DNA of 64,000 nt from Chitinophaga agri (lineage in GTDB: Bacteria; Bacteroidota; Bacteroidia; Chitinophagales; Chitinophagaceae): assembly GCF_010093065.1 (NCBI RefSeq), contig NZ_CP048113.1, positions 3,720,001-3,784,000 on the forward strand, read 5' to 3'. The notes beneath the pieces were generated by a model. The model was not told the DNA's origin, made no database searches, and saw nothing but the letters and a program-made list of their open reading frames with translations. Positions 18,078 through 28,060 of this stretch are shown here, one piece after another. The position numbers were made by a program, and so were the translations under genes. The first letter of the stretch is position 1. Each line of letters begins with the position of its first letter.

Positions 18078-20532
18078 ATTTAAAGTCAATCGGTATGCTC
18101 ACTTTTACACTAAAGTTCCTCCCCATATTATACACACCCGCTCTTCCGGTCACCTCATTAACAGCTGCATATTTCAAACGGCTCAGGTGATTCTGATAAG
18201 CTACATCAGTAAGGTTGTTAGCCGCAAGATGCAGGGAGAACAATGTCTTGTTATTTTTCTTATTGATAAAATCAGCTCCGATGCCGGCATTCAGCAAAGT
18301 ATAGCCGGATGTCGCAGTCTCTGTCTGATAAGCATAGAAGATATCGTTCTGCGCAAAGGTCCTATCAAGCTGTACACCGACGTACGCATTCTGCATAACG
18401 CCACCCACCTTTTTGAAGTTTCCTTTCAGCTCGGAAATCCAGCGTGCTGCAGGAATATTTGGCAGGTACTTAGCAGAATCCGGACCATCTGTGATCGAAG
18501 AACGCACATAGGAAACAGTATTCTCGAAATGCAGCCAGTCAATCGGATGTGGGTGGATATCCAGCATAAATTCACCACCATACAGGTTAGCTGTATGCTG
18601 TTGATATTTGAAAGCAGAATAACCATCTTCATTATCAGCAGCAGGAATAGAGTCTGTCCCTTCCACGTTCACCAGTTTACGGGCAAAGATGAAGTTATTG
18701 ATGTGATTGTAGAATACACTGGCGGTCAGCGATACGTGCTGTGAGTTAAACTCAATACCAAGATCTCCCTGTGTGCTTACCTCAGGTTTCAGATCATTAT
18801 TACCGTATTCATATTTGATAGTACCCTCATGTACACCATTCGCGGCCAGCTCTGAGACATTAGGCGCACGGAAACCACGAGCAGCATTCAGTTTCAGCGT
18901 TACCTGCTCACTCGCAGCATAGCTGATACCTGCACTTCCTGATACATTAGAAAAGTCACGGTTGAAGGAAGCAAACTTTGTTTCACCCCCATTATCTACC
19001 GGTACACCTTCCTCATTCAGCTGCAGACCTTTAATAGTCATGTGGCGGTTATCGAAACGTAGTCCACCGCTCAGTGTCAGTTTATCAAATGTTTTAGTGG
19101 TCACTGCAAATACACCTGCGTCAAAGAGTTCATAGGCAGGGATCAGGTACTCTTCGCCACCAATGTTGTTCTGCTGCTGCATACCATTGACGCCAATGGT
19201 CGTCTGCCAGCCGTTCATTTCCGGCAAATAGTATTTCAGTCCGTAGTTGAAGGTATTGAGCTTTAAGAACAGTTCCGGTTCATCTGGTTCCAGTACGTTC
19301 CCCAATTCCTTACGACGGTTCCACTGATACCCCAGTGTCAGACCTAACCGGCCGCCATTATGCAGATAAAGGTTATTATCCCACACCAGCTTGTTGTGTG
19401 TGATCTTCTGTGCAGGAACACCTATACTGTAGGATTTAAAATCATCATTTGTAGCTACCGCCTCCTCTTCTGCACCATTGTTATTCACAGGTTTGATGAA
19501 CTGGCCGCTCTCATTACGCTCACCTTCTACCAGTCCTAATTCCTGGTTAAAAGAAGTGAAACGAATGATGGAAGAACCCCATTGTTTATTCAGACCGAGG
19601 CTACCACCATAATTGGTATTTTTAAACTTGGAGTTGAAGACATAGCCATCGTATTTGTTCTTATAATCGTGTGCAAACTTCTGGGTACCGAAGGCGCTCC
19701 AGCTGAAACCATCTTTTGATGTACCTGCGATGTCTGCATGATAGGAGATCTGACCGTTATTCGTCAGATAATTAGCCGCGACATTTCCTTTGATGTGTCC
19801 TGCGGCAACTGTGCCTGGTGGCACTATATTTACCACACCAGCCAACGCATCAGATCCATATACGAGGGAGGAAGGCCCTTTCAGTACTTCCACTTTACTC
19901 ACATTGTAATCATCGATTTCAATACCATGCTCATCCCCCCATTGTTGCCCTTCCTGACGAACGCCGTCACCAACTACCACTACACGGTTATATCCGAGAC
20001 CGCGAATGAATGGTTTGGAGATAGCGGGACCGGTTGTCAGCTGACTTACACCTGGCAGTTTAGCGATCGCATCAACAATGTTGGTAGAGATATTGGCATC
20101 GAGATAATCTTTTCTGACAATGCTCACTGGCGTAGGCGTCTTTTTCAAAGTCGTCGCCATATTCACCCCGGTGATCACTACTTCATTTTTCTCCAGCAGT
20201 GTTTCTGTCAGGGAGAAATCTTTATGGGTATTACCGTTAATCTGTACCACTTCTGTAAAAGCCGCATATCCTATATAATGCACCTCTACGAGGTATTTAC
20301 CTTTAGGCAGGTTTTTGATCTCATATTGTCCTTCTGTATTGGCAGAAGCACCGATATGCAGGTCGGGAAAATATACAGTGGCTCCGGGCAGAGGGCTGTT
20401 AGATGCTTTATCAGTAACGATCCCACTCAGGGAATTGTCGGCATCATCGCCAGTAATAAAATTGGCAAACACGGATGAACAAGTCATTATGCTGATCACT
20501 ACAGCAATATGGAGGACACGTAAATAGTGCAT
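18076..20532 (-). CDS. TonB-dependent outer-membrane receptor with carboxypeptidase-regulatory domain
   Basis: An 818-residue receptor. After a signal peptide (residues 1-24) comes a carboxypeptidase D regulatory-like domain (LSGIVTDKASNSPLPGATVY...), then the plug with SNIVDAIAKLPGVSQ-like text and FIRGLGYNRVVVVGDGVRQE, then a barrel ending in NFSVKVSIPIDFK. The plug segment QQWGDEHGIEID and the small His-rich protein encoded just upstream suggest a metal or metal-complex substrate, but that is inference. It lacks an adjacent SusD, so it is not a glycan-uptake pair. Confidence 0.88.
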   Translation of the reverse strand: MHYLRVLHIAVVISIMTCSSVFANFITGDDADNSLSGIVTDKASNSPLPGATVYFPDLHIGASANTEGQYEIKNLPKGKYLVEVHYIGYAAFTEVVQINGNTHKDFSLTETLLEKNEVVITGVNMATTLKKTPTPVSIVRKDYLDANISTNIVDAIAKLPGVSQLTTGPAISKPFIRGLGYNRVVVVGDGVRQEGQQWGDEHGIEIDDYNVSKVEVLKGPSSLVYGSDALAGVVNIVPPGTVAAGHIKGNVAANYLTNNGQISYHADIAGTSKDGFSWSAFGTQKFAHDYKNKYDGYVFNSKFKNTNYGGSLGLNKQWGSSIIRFTSFNQELGLVEGERNESGQFIKPVNNNGAEEEAVATNDDFKSYSIGVPAQKITHNKLVWDNNLYLHNGGRLGLTLGYQWNRRKELGNVLEPDEPELFLKLNTFNYGLKYYLPEMNGWQTTIGVNGMQQQNNIGGEEYLIPAYELFDAGVFAVTTKTFDKLTLSGGLRFDNRHMTIKGLQLNEEGVPVDNGGETKFASFNRDFSNVSGSAGISYAASEQVTLKLNAARGFRAPNVSELAANGVHEGTIKYEYGNNDLKPEVSTQGDLGIEFNSQHVSLTASVFYNHINNFIFARKLVNVEGTDSIPAADNEDGYSAFKYQQHTANLYGGEFMLDIHPHPIDWLHFENTVSYVRSSITDGPDSAKYLPNIPAARWISELKGNFKKVGGVMQNAYVGVQLDRTFAQNDIFYAYQTETATSGYTLLNAGIGADFINKKNNKTLFSLHLAANNLTDVAYQNHLSRLKYAAVNEVTGRAGVYNMGRNFSVKVSIPIDFK

Positions 20533-20643
20533 AACAAGATCTGTTTATAGACGATATTTTGCGCAGCAACACTACTGTTTGCAGCAACAGAAATAATACG
20601 GGCTATCCGCCCTTTCATAAAAGTTTGATAATTAAAAGGTCAG

Positions 20644-21135
20644 CTAAACAAAACTTGCAGCAGGAGGCGCACGCGGAGATAATGTTCTGTAGGGGAAATG
20701 ATCAATAACCGGAATGACTGGTTGAGGGAAATGCCAGGTCACTTCTTTTACCAGGGCATAATAAACAATGCTGGCCGACTCATACGCTTCAGGTTCTATC
20801 TGCAGAAATCCACAGTGTACGTGTTTAACAGATAAGGTGGTACCGTGCTTAAGGATGCCAGGTGCATCGTCGTCAGTATCATGATGACTGAAAAACTGGT
20901 GTATGAATGCCCTGGGGGTGGTATTAAAAACAAATACCCCCAACAGCATGATAGCCAATATCCTGTATAGTGCTTTACGCTTCAGATCATGAGTTTGACG
21001 AATACAAATATAGGTAATAAATGCAACAACGTTGCTCAAAGCAGGTAAAACGGCAACAATATCCATAAATGATCTAAATGGCGGATAACTGGCCGGAAGC
21101 TGGTAGTAAATACAAAAGACGACACCCACATCCAT
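20644..21135 (-). CDS. small membrane-anchored His-rich protein upstream of the TonB receptor
   Basis: A 163-residue product at most; a shorter start at MDIVAVLPALSN (near 21066) is possible. One strong transmembrane segment (YRILAIMLLGVFVFNTTP) is followed by a short His/Asp cluster (HQFFSHHDTDDD), a Cys-containing strand HCGFLQIEPEAYESA and an Arg/Pro tail LSPRAPPA. Proteins of this shape sit next to TonB receptors in several Bacteroidota; a metal-related role is a guess from the His/Asp cluster. Same strand as the receptor, 111 bases ahead of it. Confidence 0.55.
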   Translation of the reverse strand: MDVGVVFCIYYQLPASYPPFRSFMDIVAVLPALSNVVAFITYICIRQTHDLKRKALYRILAIMLLGVFVFNTTPRAFIHQFFSHHDTDDDAPGILKHGTTLSVKHVHCGFLQIEPEAYESASIVYYALVKEVTWHFPQPVIPVIDHFPYRTLSPRAPPAASFV

Positions 21136-21232
21136 TCGTCAGCCGACGAACAGATATGGGTGCAATAATATAGGCTGAGCTCTCAGCTCCTGAAAGTGTT
21201 CCTTTCCAGAACCGGGTATATCATCGATAGTA

Positions 21233-22807
21233 TTAATATTTCACTTTCAGCATAGACCTTACATGCTGATAAACACCATTTTGCAGACGGGCATAGAATA
21301 TACCAGCGGCCAGTTTACCACTATCAAAAGTGATACTGTACTCACCAGCAGGCTGCACTTTATTCACCGGTGTGGATACCAGGCGACCCATTGTATCAAA
21401 TATCTGGATCATGGTATGTCCACCCCTGGTTTTATACTTCAGCGTCGTAGTGGTAACAAATGGGTTAGGATAGTTGGTGATGAGATTATGGCTGCCATTA
21501 TTCACATCATCGATCGTCGTCAGGGTACCACAGGCAATACCACTCACTATCGGCAGACGCTGATAATCTTTGAACAGGACTGTCTGCAGTGTAGCGCTGT
21601 CCACACAGAACCATTGTTCCAGCAGGGAAGCATATACAGAGCGGAAATCGTACTGCATTGGCATGTTATCACTCACGTTGGACTGGGTCGGAATGTCCGG
21701 AGAGGCCCCGAGTACCCCCTGCAGCACATAGTCGCCGAATACGATCATGGGGGCGGCAGCACCATGGTCTGTACCCATACTACCGTTTGATTTAATACGG
21801 CGACCAAACTCAGAGAAGGTCATCCCTACTACCCGGCGGGACGCTTTCAGTTTGGTCAGATCGTCCATAAACGCCTTGATGGAGTCGGACAACTGTCCTA
21901 ACAGTTCTGCGTGCTGGCCTTTGGTGGTGTCGCCTGCCTGGGCCTGGTTAGCGTGCGTATCAAAGAACGCATGCGTTACCATGTATACACGGGTTTTCAA
22001 ACCACCTGCTACCAGTCGGGCCACTATTTTAAGCTGCTCCGCCAGTCGGTTATTAGGATAAGGGCTCTGGGAAGTTACGTTCGCAGCAGCCTTTTTAATA
22101 GAGTTCGCGAACTTATTGGACTGTTTCGCGATCAGACGTACATATTCCAGTTCGACACCCGCGTGCGTATTAGGCACCGGGTCCATGATATCTTCAATCA
22201 GGTTATAGAAATCGGTAGAGCTGGAGATAGCCACAGCCATATTCGCATCACTACCCTGGAATACCGGGGAGGTCAGCGAGCCTATCTGGATCGCCAGCGG
22301 ATCTGTTCCTTCGTAAGCATCGGGGAATCCCGGAAACTGGGTTTCCAGGTAGCGGCCTGCCCATCCGGTTTCAATCACCTGGTTGGCATCAGACCCACTC
22401 AGCCAGATGTCCATTGCGCGGAAGTGGGAATAGTCAGGCGAAGGGTAACCAACGCTCTGGATCACACACACTTTACCATTGTCGTACAATTCCTGGAGAC
22501 CAGTCATTGCAGGGTGCAAACCAGTTTTGATATTATTTGCCAGGGGCAATACAGCCGCCTCAGGGATCGCAATATTAGTACGTGCTGCCTGGTAATTTGC
22601 ATAGATATCCAGTGGTACGACCATGTTCAGACCATCATTACCACCGATCATCTGGATCATCACCAGTACGTGGTCATTGTCTTCTGCAGACTTCTGCAGG
22701 GCGTTCAGCAGTGAAGAGCCGGCGAATGCCTTTACGGAAAAGCCGTTGATGAAAGTCGGCAATACCGTTGCCGGTGCGGTATATTTAAGAAAATCTCTGC
22801 GTTTCAT
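21233..22807 (-). CDS. DUF1501 protein with T9SS type A sorting domain
   Basis: A 524-residue exported protein. The N-terminus MKRRDFLKYTAPATVLPTF is a twin-arginine-like signal. The DUF1501 core (residues 45-430) belongs to the alkaline phosphatase/sulfatase-like superfamily and shows GGNDGLNMVVP near the front and a GTDHG motif (MGTDHGAAAPMIVFGDYV). The last about 80 residues (NYPNPFVTTTTLKY, then AGEYSITFDSGKLAAGIFYARL) form a type IX secretion sorting tail, so the protein is probably cell-surface or released. It is cotranscribed with the DUF1800 gene, 21 bases away. Substrate unknown. Confidence 0.88.
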   Translation of the reverse strand: MKRRDFLKYTAPATVLPTFINGFSVKAFAGSSLLNALQKSAEDNDHVLVMIQMIGGNDGLNMVVPLDIYANYQAARTNIAIPEAAVLPLANNIKTGLHPAMTGLQELYDNGKVCVIQSVGYPSPDYSHFRAMDIWLSGSDANQVIETGWAGRYLETQFPGFPDAYEGTDPLAIQIGSLTSPVFQGSDANMAVAISSSTDFYNLIEDIMDPVPNTHAGVELEYVRLIAKQSNKFANSIKKAAANVTSQSPYPNNRLAEQLKIVARLVAGGLKTRVYMVTHAFFDTHANQAQAGDTTKGQHAELLGQLSDSIKAFMDDLTKLKASRRVVGMTFSEFGRRIKSNGSMGTDHGAAAPMIVFGDYVLQGVLGASPDIPTQSNVSDNMPMQYDFRSVYASLLEQWFCVDSATLQTVLFKDYQRLPIVSGIACGTLTTIDDVNNGSHNLITNYPNPFVTTTTLKYKTRGGHTMIQIFDTMGRLVSTPVNKVQPAGEYSITFDSGKLAAGIFYARLQNGVYQHVRSMLKVKY

Positions 22808-22828
22808 AGTTTATAGGTCTTTCTAAGA

Positions 22829-24475
22829 TCAGGCTAATTGATATTCAGACATATTCATCAGATACTTGTACAGTGTCTGCAGCCGGTTTTCCACAATACT
22901 GCGGTTAGCGGCATTAGGATTGGATTTCCATTCGTTCCATGCATCTGTCCAGTAGTAATCACTATCAGGGCTCTGGCCACTAAGCAGGATGATATTCTTC
23001 AGTTTTGCCTTTGATGTGTCGGATAGATCGATACGGTATAAAAGGTCCAGGGCATCCTGGATCAGGGTAACCGGATTAGAAGGATCAGAAAGCTTTTCCG
23101 TGAATGACAGCGGATCGATCTTCACAGATCCGAAGCCGCCTGCGCTGATCATGGAATCACTCATCAGGTTACGTTTCGGCAGTGTATCTGTGTTGATCCA
23201 GATCTCGTGATACTGAGGCGCCTGATGGTAAGCTTCCCAGCCCGCCACCTGTGGCGGTTCTCCGAGGTCCTGCAGCATATTGGCGCAATGATTACGGATA
23301 GCGTTCAGCGCTTCGTGCTCCGCCATATAGTCTGTCGGGAACTCTACTCCAAACTCACGCACCATTCCTACCGCAAATTCCACAGGGCTCTTGATGAGTG
23401 CAGACATATTCAGCGGATCGAAGAAGTGCTCGCTCTTGAAAAGGGCTTTCAGCACTGGCTTCAGCTCAAACTGGTTATCCCGCATGATCTTGGCCAGCGG
23501 CGTGATCACGTTCTGTTCAACGGCATCGTCTATCAGGTAATAAACGAAGAAACGGTATATTTTACGGCAGATGAACTTAGACACTTCCTGCTGGTCAAAG
23601 ATGATATCCAGCAGGTCATCCAGTTCGGTCGCCCCTTCTGCGCCCGTCTTACCGGTGATCTTACGGTTATTATAGAAACTTGAAAACTCTTTATTGGTAA
23701 TAACGTGCTGAGTGGATTCGAAGTAAGCCTCCATGGTTACCGGATTGATCCTGTAACCGGTGAGCACCTGCGCCGTAGCCCGCACATCTTCCTCTGTATA
23801 GGCGGAATCCGGACCTTTACCTACTGTGAACAGCTCGTGCAGCTCACGACCGTAGTTTTCGTCAGGGCTTTCTTTTCCATTCAGGTATCCGTTCAGGTAT
23901 TTCAGCATGGCCGGATCAAGGGTAACGGCCTTGGTGAGTGCCTTGAAATTGCCGGTTGCGTTAGCCCTCAGCATGGTGTTATACTTGTACACGTAGCGGG
24001 AATCGTTCACCATATCCATTTCAGTAACAAAATGGTTATGCCAGAAAAGCACCATTTTCTCCTGTATGCTACGCGACTGATTGATCATCACCTTCATCCA
24101 CCATGCTTTATAGGAAGACCAGCGCATTCTGTCCAGGTCTCCTTCTTCAGGAGGCGGAGCCGAATTCACCCAGGTAGTACCAGGGGCAATACCGGTTTCA
24201 TCCTCACCGTATGTATTTAATGGCTGAGTGGTTACGGCAGTCACCGTATCGATCAGGGCATCCACAGCCGCGTCCATGCCAAGGCCTTTAGCCCAGGTCA
24301 CGTCTTCGGGTGTAGAACCGAACATCGCGCGTTTCAGCAGGTGTACTGCCTGTGCAGTACCAAATTCTCCCGTGTATGCTGTAATGCCAGAATCAGTGCG
24401 AAAGCCGGCGGTTTCCGCTTTAGCTGCTGTTTGCTGACGTTTTGCAGGAAGCGTAAGGAATTGTCTGCGATCCAT
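22829..24475 (-). CDS. DUF1800 protein
   Basis: A 548-residue protein of the DUF1800 family, which is nearly always encoded beside DUF1501. Typical blocks are AVHLLKRAMFGSTPEDV near residue 45, MVLFWHNHFVT, ENYGRELHELFTVG and PPQVAGWEAYHQAP. No N-terminal signal is obvious beyond a basic start. The pair is thought to act together outside the cytoplasm, but the reaction is not known. First gene of the minus-strand pair. Confidence 0.9.
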   Translation of the reverse strand: MDRRQFLTLPAKRQQTAAKAETAGFRTDSGITAYTGEFGTAQAVHLLKRAMFGSTPEDVTWAKGLGMDAAVDALIDTVTAVTTQPLNTYGEDETGIAPGTTWVNSAPPPEEGDLDRMRWSSYKAWWMKVMINQSRSIQEKMVLFWHNHFVTEMDMVNDSRYVYKYNTMLRANATGNFKALTKAVTLDPAMLKYLNGYLNGKESPDENYGRELHELFTVGKGPDSAYTEEDVRATAQVLTGYRINPVTMEAYFESTQHVITNKEFSSFYNNRKITGKTGAEGATELDDLLDIIFDQQEVSKFICRKIYRFFVYYLIDDAVEQNVITPLAKIMRDNQFELKPVLKALFKSEHFFDPLNMSALIKSPVEFAVGMVREFGVEFPTDYMAEHEALNAIRNHCANMLQDLGEPPQVAGWEAYHQAPQYHEIWINTDTLPKRNLMSDSMISAGGFGSVKIDPLSFTEKLSDPSNPVTLIQDALDLLYRIDLSDTSKAKLKNIILLSGQSPDSDYYWTDAWNEWKSNPNAANRSIVENRLQTLYKYLMNMSEYQLA

Positions 24476-24627
24476 AGTATAGATATATGATATGGTTGTT
24501 GTTGTGTATTCAGACTATAGGGATACTAAAAAGTAGGCATTTTCCACAGGTCCAGTTTACGGATCCAAATTAATAAAAACTTTAATTCAAGGGCATTATT
24601 TTATTTATAGGCAAACTACTCAAAAAA

Positions 24628-24666
24628 GAAAAGGGTTGACTACCATTTAATTAGCCAACCCTTACT
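24628..24666 (-). terminator. terminator downstream of the thiolase gene
   Basis: AAGGGTTG (24631-24638) pairs with CAACCCTT (24656-24663). It lies just beyond the thiolase stop on the minus strand, with a run of A on the plus strand (T on the transcript) beyond it. Confidence 0.75.
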
Positions 24667-24682
24667 CTGATATTCTCAGTAA

Positions 24683-25858
24683 TTACAATCTTTCTATTAC
24701 GCCGGCAATACCCTGTCCGCCGCCTACACAGGCTGTCACAATACCATATTTTTTATCCAGGCGCTTCAGGTCATTGAGTATCTGTACAGTGAGTTTAGCA
24801 CCGGTACAGCCAAGTGGGTGTCCCAACGCGATCGCTCCTCCATTGATATTCACCAGTGCCGGATCAATACCCAGTTCACGAATAACGGCTACTGACTGTG
24901 AAGCAAATGCCTCATTCAGTTCTACCAGGTCTATATCATTGAGTTTCTTCCCTGCCTGCTGTAATACTTTAGGTATTGCTGCTACAGGTCCGATCCCCAT
25001 GATACGTGGATGTACACCAGCTGATGCACAGGCTACCAGTCGGCCGATAGGCTGTAAGCCCAGTTCTTTCACCATCGTTTCACTCATCACTACTACAAAA
25101 GCAGCACCATCAGACGTCTGGGAGGAGTTACCGGCAGTAACACTTCCTCCTGCCGCAAACACCGGTTTCAGTTTTGCCAGTGCTTCCGGAGAAGTGTCTG
25201 CACGCGGCCCCTCATCTGTATCTACTGTATAAGTGCGTGTTTGCTTACGCCCTTTTTCATCCACATAAACCTCGTTAACACTGATAGGTAAAATACCTTC
25301 TTTAAAATAACCATTCTCAATGGCTTTCAGTGCCTTCTGGTGAGACTGATAGGCAAAAGTATCCTGGTCCTCACGGGATACATTATACTCACGTGCAACT
25401 GCTTCTGCCGTCAATCCCATACCCAGATAATATTCCGGTGTAGTAGATGCGACACTATAGTTAGGCACTGTCTTCCATCCTGCCACAGGCACAAGGCTCA
25501 TACTCTCGGTCCCTCCGGCGATGATACAATGTGCCATACCTGACTGGATCTTAGCGGTAGCAATCGCAATTGTCTCCAGTCCGGAAGCACAGTAGCGGTT
25601 CACGGTCATCCCAGGCACTTCTATCCCCAGCGCACGTACGGATATCATACGACCGATCTGCAGGCCTTGCTCAGCTTCGGGAACAGCGTTACCTACGATC
25701 AGGTCATCGACCCTTTTCGGGTCGAGCTGTGGCACACTTTTGAGCAAACCTGTAATTACATCCACGGCCAGGTCATCAGGCCGGTAAAAGCGGAAGCCGC
25801 CCCGCTTGGACTTACCCACAGCGGTTCTGAATCCGGCTACGATATATGCTGTTTCCAT
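24683..25858 (-). CDS. fadA: acetyl-CoA C-acyltransferase (thiolase)
   Basis: A 391-residue thiolase. The nucleophilic Cys lies in NRYCASGLETIA (about residue 90), the NEAFA motif is followed by GGAIALGHPLGCTGA with the catalytic His, and the C-terminal acid/base Cys is in TACVGGGQG. Length and motifs fit the degradative (beta-oxidation) branch, but a biosynthetic acetoacetyl-CoA thiolase cannot be excluded. It is transcribed away from the tRNA-Lys gene. Confidence 0.92.
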   Translation of the reverse strand: METAYIVAGFRTAVGKSKRGGFRFYRPDDLAVDVITGLLKSVPQLDPKRVDDLIVGNAVPEAEQGLQIGRMISVRALGIEVPGMTVNRYCASGLETIAIATAKIQSGMAHCIIAGGTESMSLVPVAGWKTVPNYSVASTTPEYYLGMGLTAEAVAREYNVSREDQDTFAYQSHQKALKAIENGYFKEGILPISVNEVYVDEKGRKQTRTYTVDTDEGPRADTSPEALAKLKPVFAAGGSVTAGNSSQTSDGAAFVVVMSETMVKELGLQPIGRLVACASAGVHPRIMGIGPVAAIPKVLQQAGKKLNDIDLVELNEAFASQSVAVIRELGIDPALVNINGGAIALGHPLGCTGAKLTVQILNDLKRLDKKYGIVTACVGGGQGIAGVIERL

Positions 25859-25918
25859 TTCCTTAACTCCTTTTTCCGGGTGTATTACCCGATTTTTTTT
25901 CTTTTAAGTTAAAGAAGT

Positions 25919-25950
25919 TTTGTGAAATAGAAAACAAGGTATTAAATTTG
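25919..25950 (+). promoter_or_regulatory. promoter of tRNA-Lys
   Basis: TTTG at 25919-25922, a 20-base spacer and TAAATTTG at 25943-25950 match the Bacteroidota consensus. The tRNA begins 25 bases downstream. Confidence 0.7.
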
Positions 25951-25974
25951 CACCCTGCTTCGGCAGAAAGAGTA

Positions 25975-26051
25975 GACTCCTTAGCTCAGCTGGTTAGAGC
26001 TACTGACTCTTAATCAGTAGGTCCAGGGTTCGAGTCCCTGAGGGGTCACCA
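25975..26051 (+). tRNA. tRNA-Lys (anticodon CTT)
   Basis: The acceptor strands GACTCCT and AGGGGTC pair over seven positions (one T-G). The D arm is TAGCTCAGCTGGTTAGAGC, the anticodon loop is CTCTTAA with anticodon CTT, and the T arm is CAGGG-TTCGAGT-CCCTG. Discriminator A and CCA are encoded. The 3' half is overlapped, on the other strand, by the end of the recombinase gene, which marks it as the integration target of the island. Confidence 0.96.
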
Positions 26052-27609
26052 AACCCGACTTCTTGAGAATAGTCTCAAAAGGTCGGGTTTCTTCTTTGCA
26101 TGAAGTGCCCGTCAGGTCTGCAACGAGGGCGAATAATGGATTTATTTTTGTGGTTCGAGGTCGGTCATTTTCCTTGTTATAATAGATTCCTTCCGGAAAT
26201 ATCATTTTCTGCATTCTTTGTTTTTCCTGATAGTTGCTGAGATTCCATGTCAGCGCGGGGTTCGTTACATGCTGAGTCGCAAATTCTATATATTTTTCGA
26301 GGTTCGAGGCGTTTATTGGGGACAGTTGTAATTCGTCCAACAATTCTTTCCGCTCTGCATTGTATTTAATGATGAATTTTTCATAAAGTTCTTCTTTGAT
26401 CTTTCCCTCGACATAACGTTCTTCCAGATTTTCTATCTTTTGTTCCAGTTCAGCTAGTCGGGCTCTATACTGTTTGGCAGTTTCTTCCTTCCCTGCATTT
26501 ACGATGTTAAATAGTTTCCTCAATTGCAACTGAAAGAGACCGATATACTTTTCGGGGAGAGTTATCTCGCTAAGGATGGTCATAAACCGTTCATGTAACC
26601 TATTAGCACTAATATGACAGGAGCATCTACTACCATTATCGCACTTATAATAATATAGATTCTTCCGTTTAACCAGATACCCTCTTAAATACATGTCGCA
26701 GGCTTCGCACTTCATAAATAGCTTCAGCGGCAATGCCTCGTTTAGCGGATTCTGTACAAAGCCGTGGGTTACTTTATTCTTTTCTTCATTGGCTACGAGA
26801 AAGATATCCCTGCTAACCAGTTTTTCATGCTTTCCCTCTACAACTTCTCCATTTAATAGTGAATGCGACAGTATTCCGCAATAGAAAGGATTAACTAACG
26901 CTTTACCGATGGCTTGCTTTGTAAGTTTCAGCCCATGGCCTTGCAATCTTTTCAGAATTTCGACAGTACTGATCCCCTCATTGGCTTTCCATAAGAAGGC
27001 TTTCCTTAGCAGTTTACCGGTTTCATTGATAACAATGGTCTTTTGCCCATTAATAGTTACATGATCATAGCCTAAGGGGGCATGACAAGGCCACTCTCCT
27101 CTGAGCAGCCTTTCTTTCATGCCTTCAACGGTCTTTAATCGTCTTAGATCATTGTCATATTGGCTAAATAAGAATAGAATGTTTTGTTGCAGCACCCCCG
27201 CCGGATTTTTAGTGTCTATTGGCTGAGTGACAGAAATTATCTGAATGCCCAAGTCTCTTAACTGTCGAGTAAGCCAGATGGCATTATCGCCTGTGCGACT
27301 AAACCGATCAAGGCTATAAACAACAATTTTAATATTACTCTTTTGCTTTTTACTAAACTCTATCATTCGTTTAAATTCCTTTCTTTCGTCACTGGCAGCT
27401 GATTCATACGTACCTCCGAAGTAAGCTAGGATATCGTAGTTTTGTTTGTTAGCAAGGATATTACACGCCTTTTTCTGCGTCTCCAGGCTCAAATTACCTT
27501 CAGCTTGTTCCTTTGTTGAAACTCTGGTGTATATAACACATTGACGGTCGTCTTTGACTACGAATTTTGCCCCCTTGGCATATTTGGAAAAAATATCTTG
27601 ATCTTGCAT
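26014..27609 (-). CDS. large serine recombinase (integrase) of the island
   Basis: A 531-residue site-specific recombinase. The resolvase domain starts at CVIYTRVSTKEQ with catalytic Ser31, followed by SLDRFSRTGDNAIW with the conserved Arg pair. A recombinase domain with APLGYDHV follows, then a zinc ribbon (CEACDMYLRG...YYKC...C) near residues 300-330 and a coiled coil (LAELEQKIENLEERYVEGKI). The last codons, LVTPQGLEPWTY and the stop, are read from the antisense strand of tRNA-Lys, so the gene is completed by the integration target. That places it at the attachment site and supports it as the enzyme that inserted the element. Confidence 0.92.
   Translation of the reverse strand: MQDQDIFSKYAKGAKFVVKDDRQCVIYTRVSTKEQAEGNLSLETQKKACNILANKQNYDILAYFGGTYESAASDERKEFKRMIEFSKKQKSNIKIVVYSLDRFSRTGDNAIWLTRQLRDLGIQIISVTQPIDTKNPAGVLQQNILFLFSQYDNDLRRLKTVEGMKERLLRGEWPCHAPLGYDHVTINGQKTIVINETGKLLRKAFLWKANEGISTVEILKRLQGHGLKLTKQAIGKALVNPFYCGILSHSLLNGEVVEGKHEKLVSRDIFLVANEEKNKVTHGFVQNPLNEALPLKLFMKCEACDMYLRGYLVKRKNLYYYKCDNGSRCSCHISANRLHERFMTILSEITLPEKYIGLFQLQLRKLFNIVNAGKEETAKQYRARLAELEQKIENLEERYVEGKIKEELYEKFIIKYNAERKELLDELQLSPINASNLEKYIEFATQHVTNPALTWNLSNYQEKQRMQKMIFPEGIYYNKENDRPRTTKINPLFALVADLTGTSCKEETRPFETILKKSGLVTPQGLEPWTY
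26051..26092 (+). terminator. terminator of tRNA-Lys
   Basis: AAACCCGAC (26051-26059) pairs with GTCGGGTTT (26082-26090), with an inner TTGAGA/TCTCAA helix. It lies inside the recombinase reading frame on the other strand. Confidence 0.8.
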
Positions 27610-27655
27610 TTGTAGGTTTTTAATGTCTAATTTGTCAGGTTAACAAAATCGAAAA

Positions 27656-27886
27656 TCAGGCAGCAGATGATAGTTTATCATTCTTTACTCCATTGCAATA
27701 CAAGTCGTAAGTGATTAACGCAAAACTGTGAAGTGTGGCAATGATGTTTTGTAGTTCTTCAGCAGTCGCATCTTCGAATTGCTTGAACGACCGTATTTCA
27801 TCTTCTATGAGGAAGAGCCGCTGGTCTGTTTCTTTGTTAGTGGATTGTATATTTAGCCAGTCATTTAAAGTGATAACTTTTGACAT
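27656..27886 (-). CDS. small hypothetical protein beside the recombinase
   Basis: A 76-residue product starting MSKVITLNDWLN; a longer start 36 bases upstream adds an unlikely His-rich head. It is helical and acidic (LFLIEDEIRSFKQFEDATAE). It lies 46 bases upstream of the recombinase on the same strand, so it may be cotranscribed and act in excision or its control, but no known directionality-factor motif is seen. Confidence 0.5.
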   Translation of the reverse strand: MSKVITLNDWLNIQSTNKETDQRLFLIEDEIRSFKQFEDATAEELQNIIATLHSFALITYDLYCNGVKNDKLSSAA

Positions 27887-28001
27887 AGTATTAATATTTA
27901 ACCACAATTTATGGAAGTGCAATTTTATCGATTAGCAGATATATCTACTATTGCCAAAACTTGATAAAATATACTCAAACAATTCCCAAATTCATATATC
28001 A

Positions 28002-28044
28002 ATCAAGCCCCTGTTCACCTTAAAGTGCGACAGGGGCTTGATAT
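28002..28044 (-). terminator. terminator of the McrB-like gene
   Basis: ATCAAGCCCCTGT (28002-28014) pairs perfectly with ACAGGGGCTTGAT (28030-28042), 17 bases beyond the stop codon of the minus-strand gene. Confidence 0.85.
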
Positions 28045-28060
28045 TATTTAGAAAGGGTTC

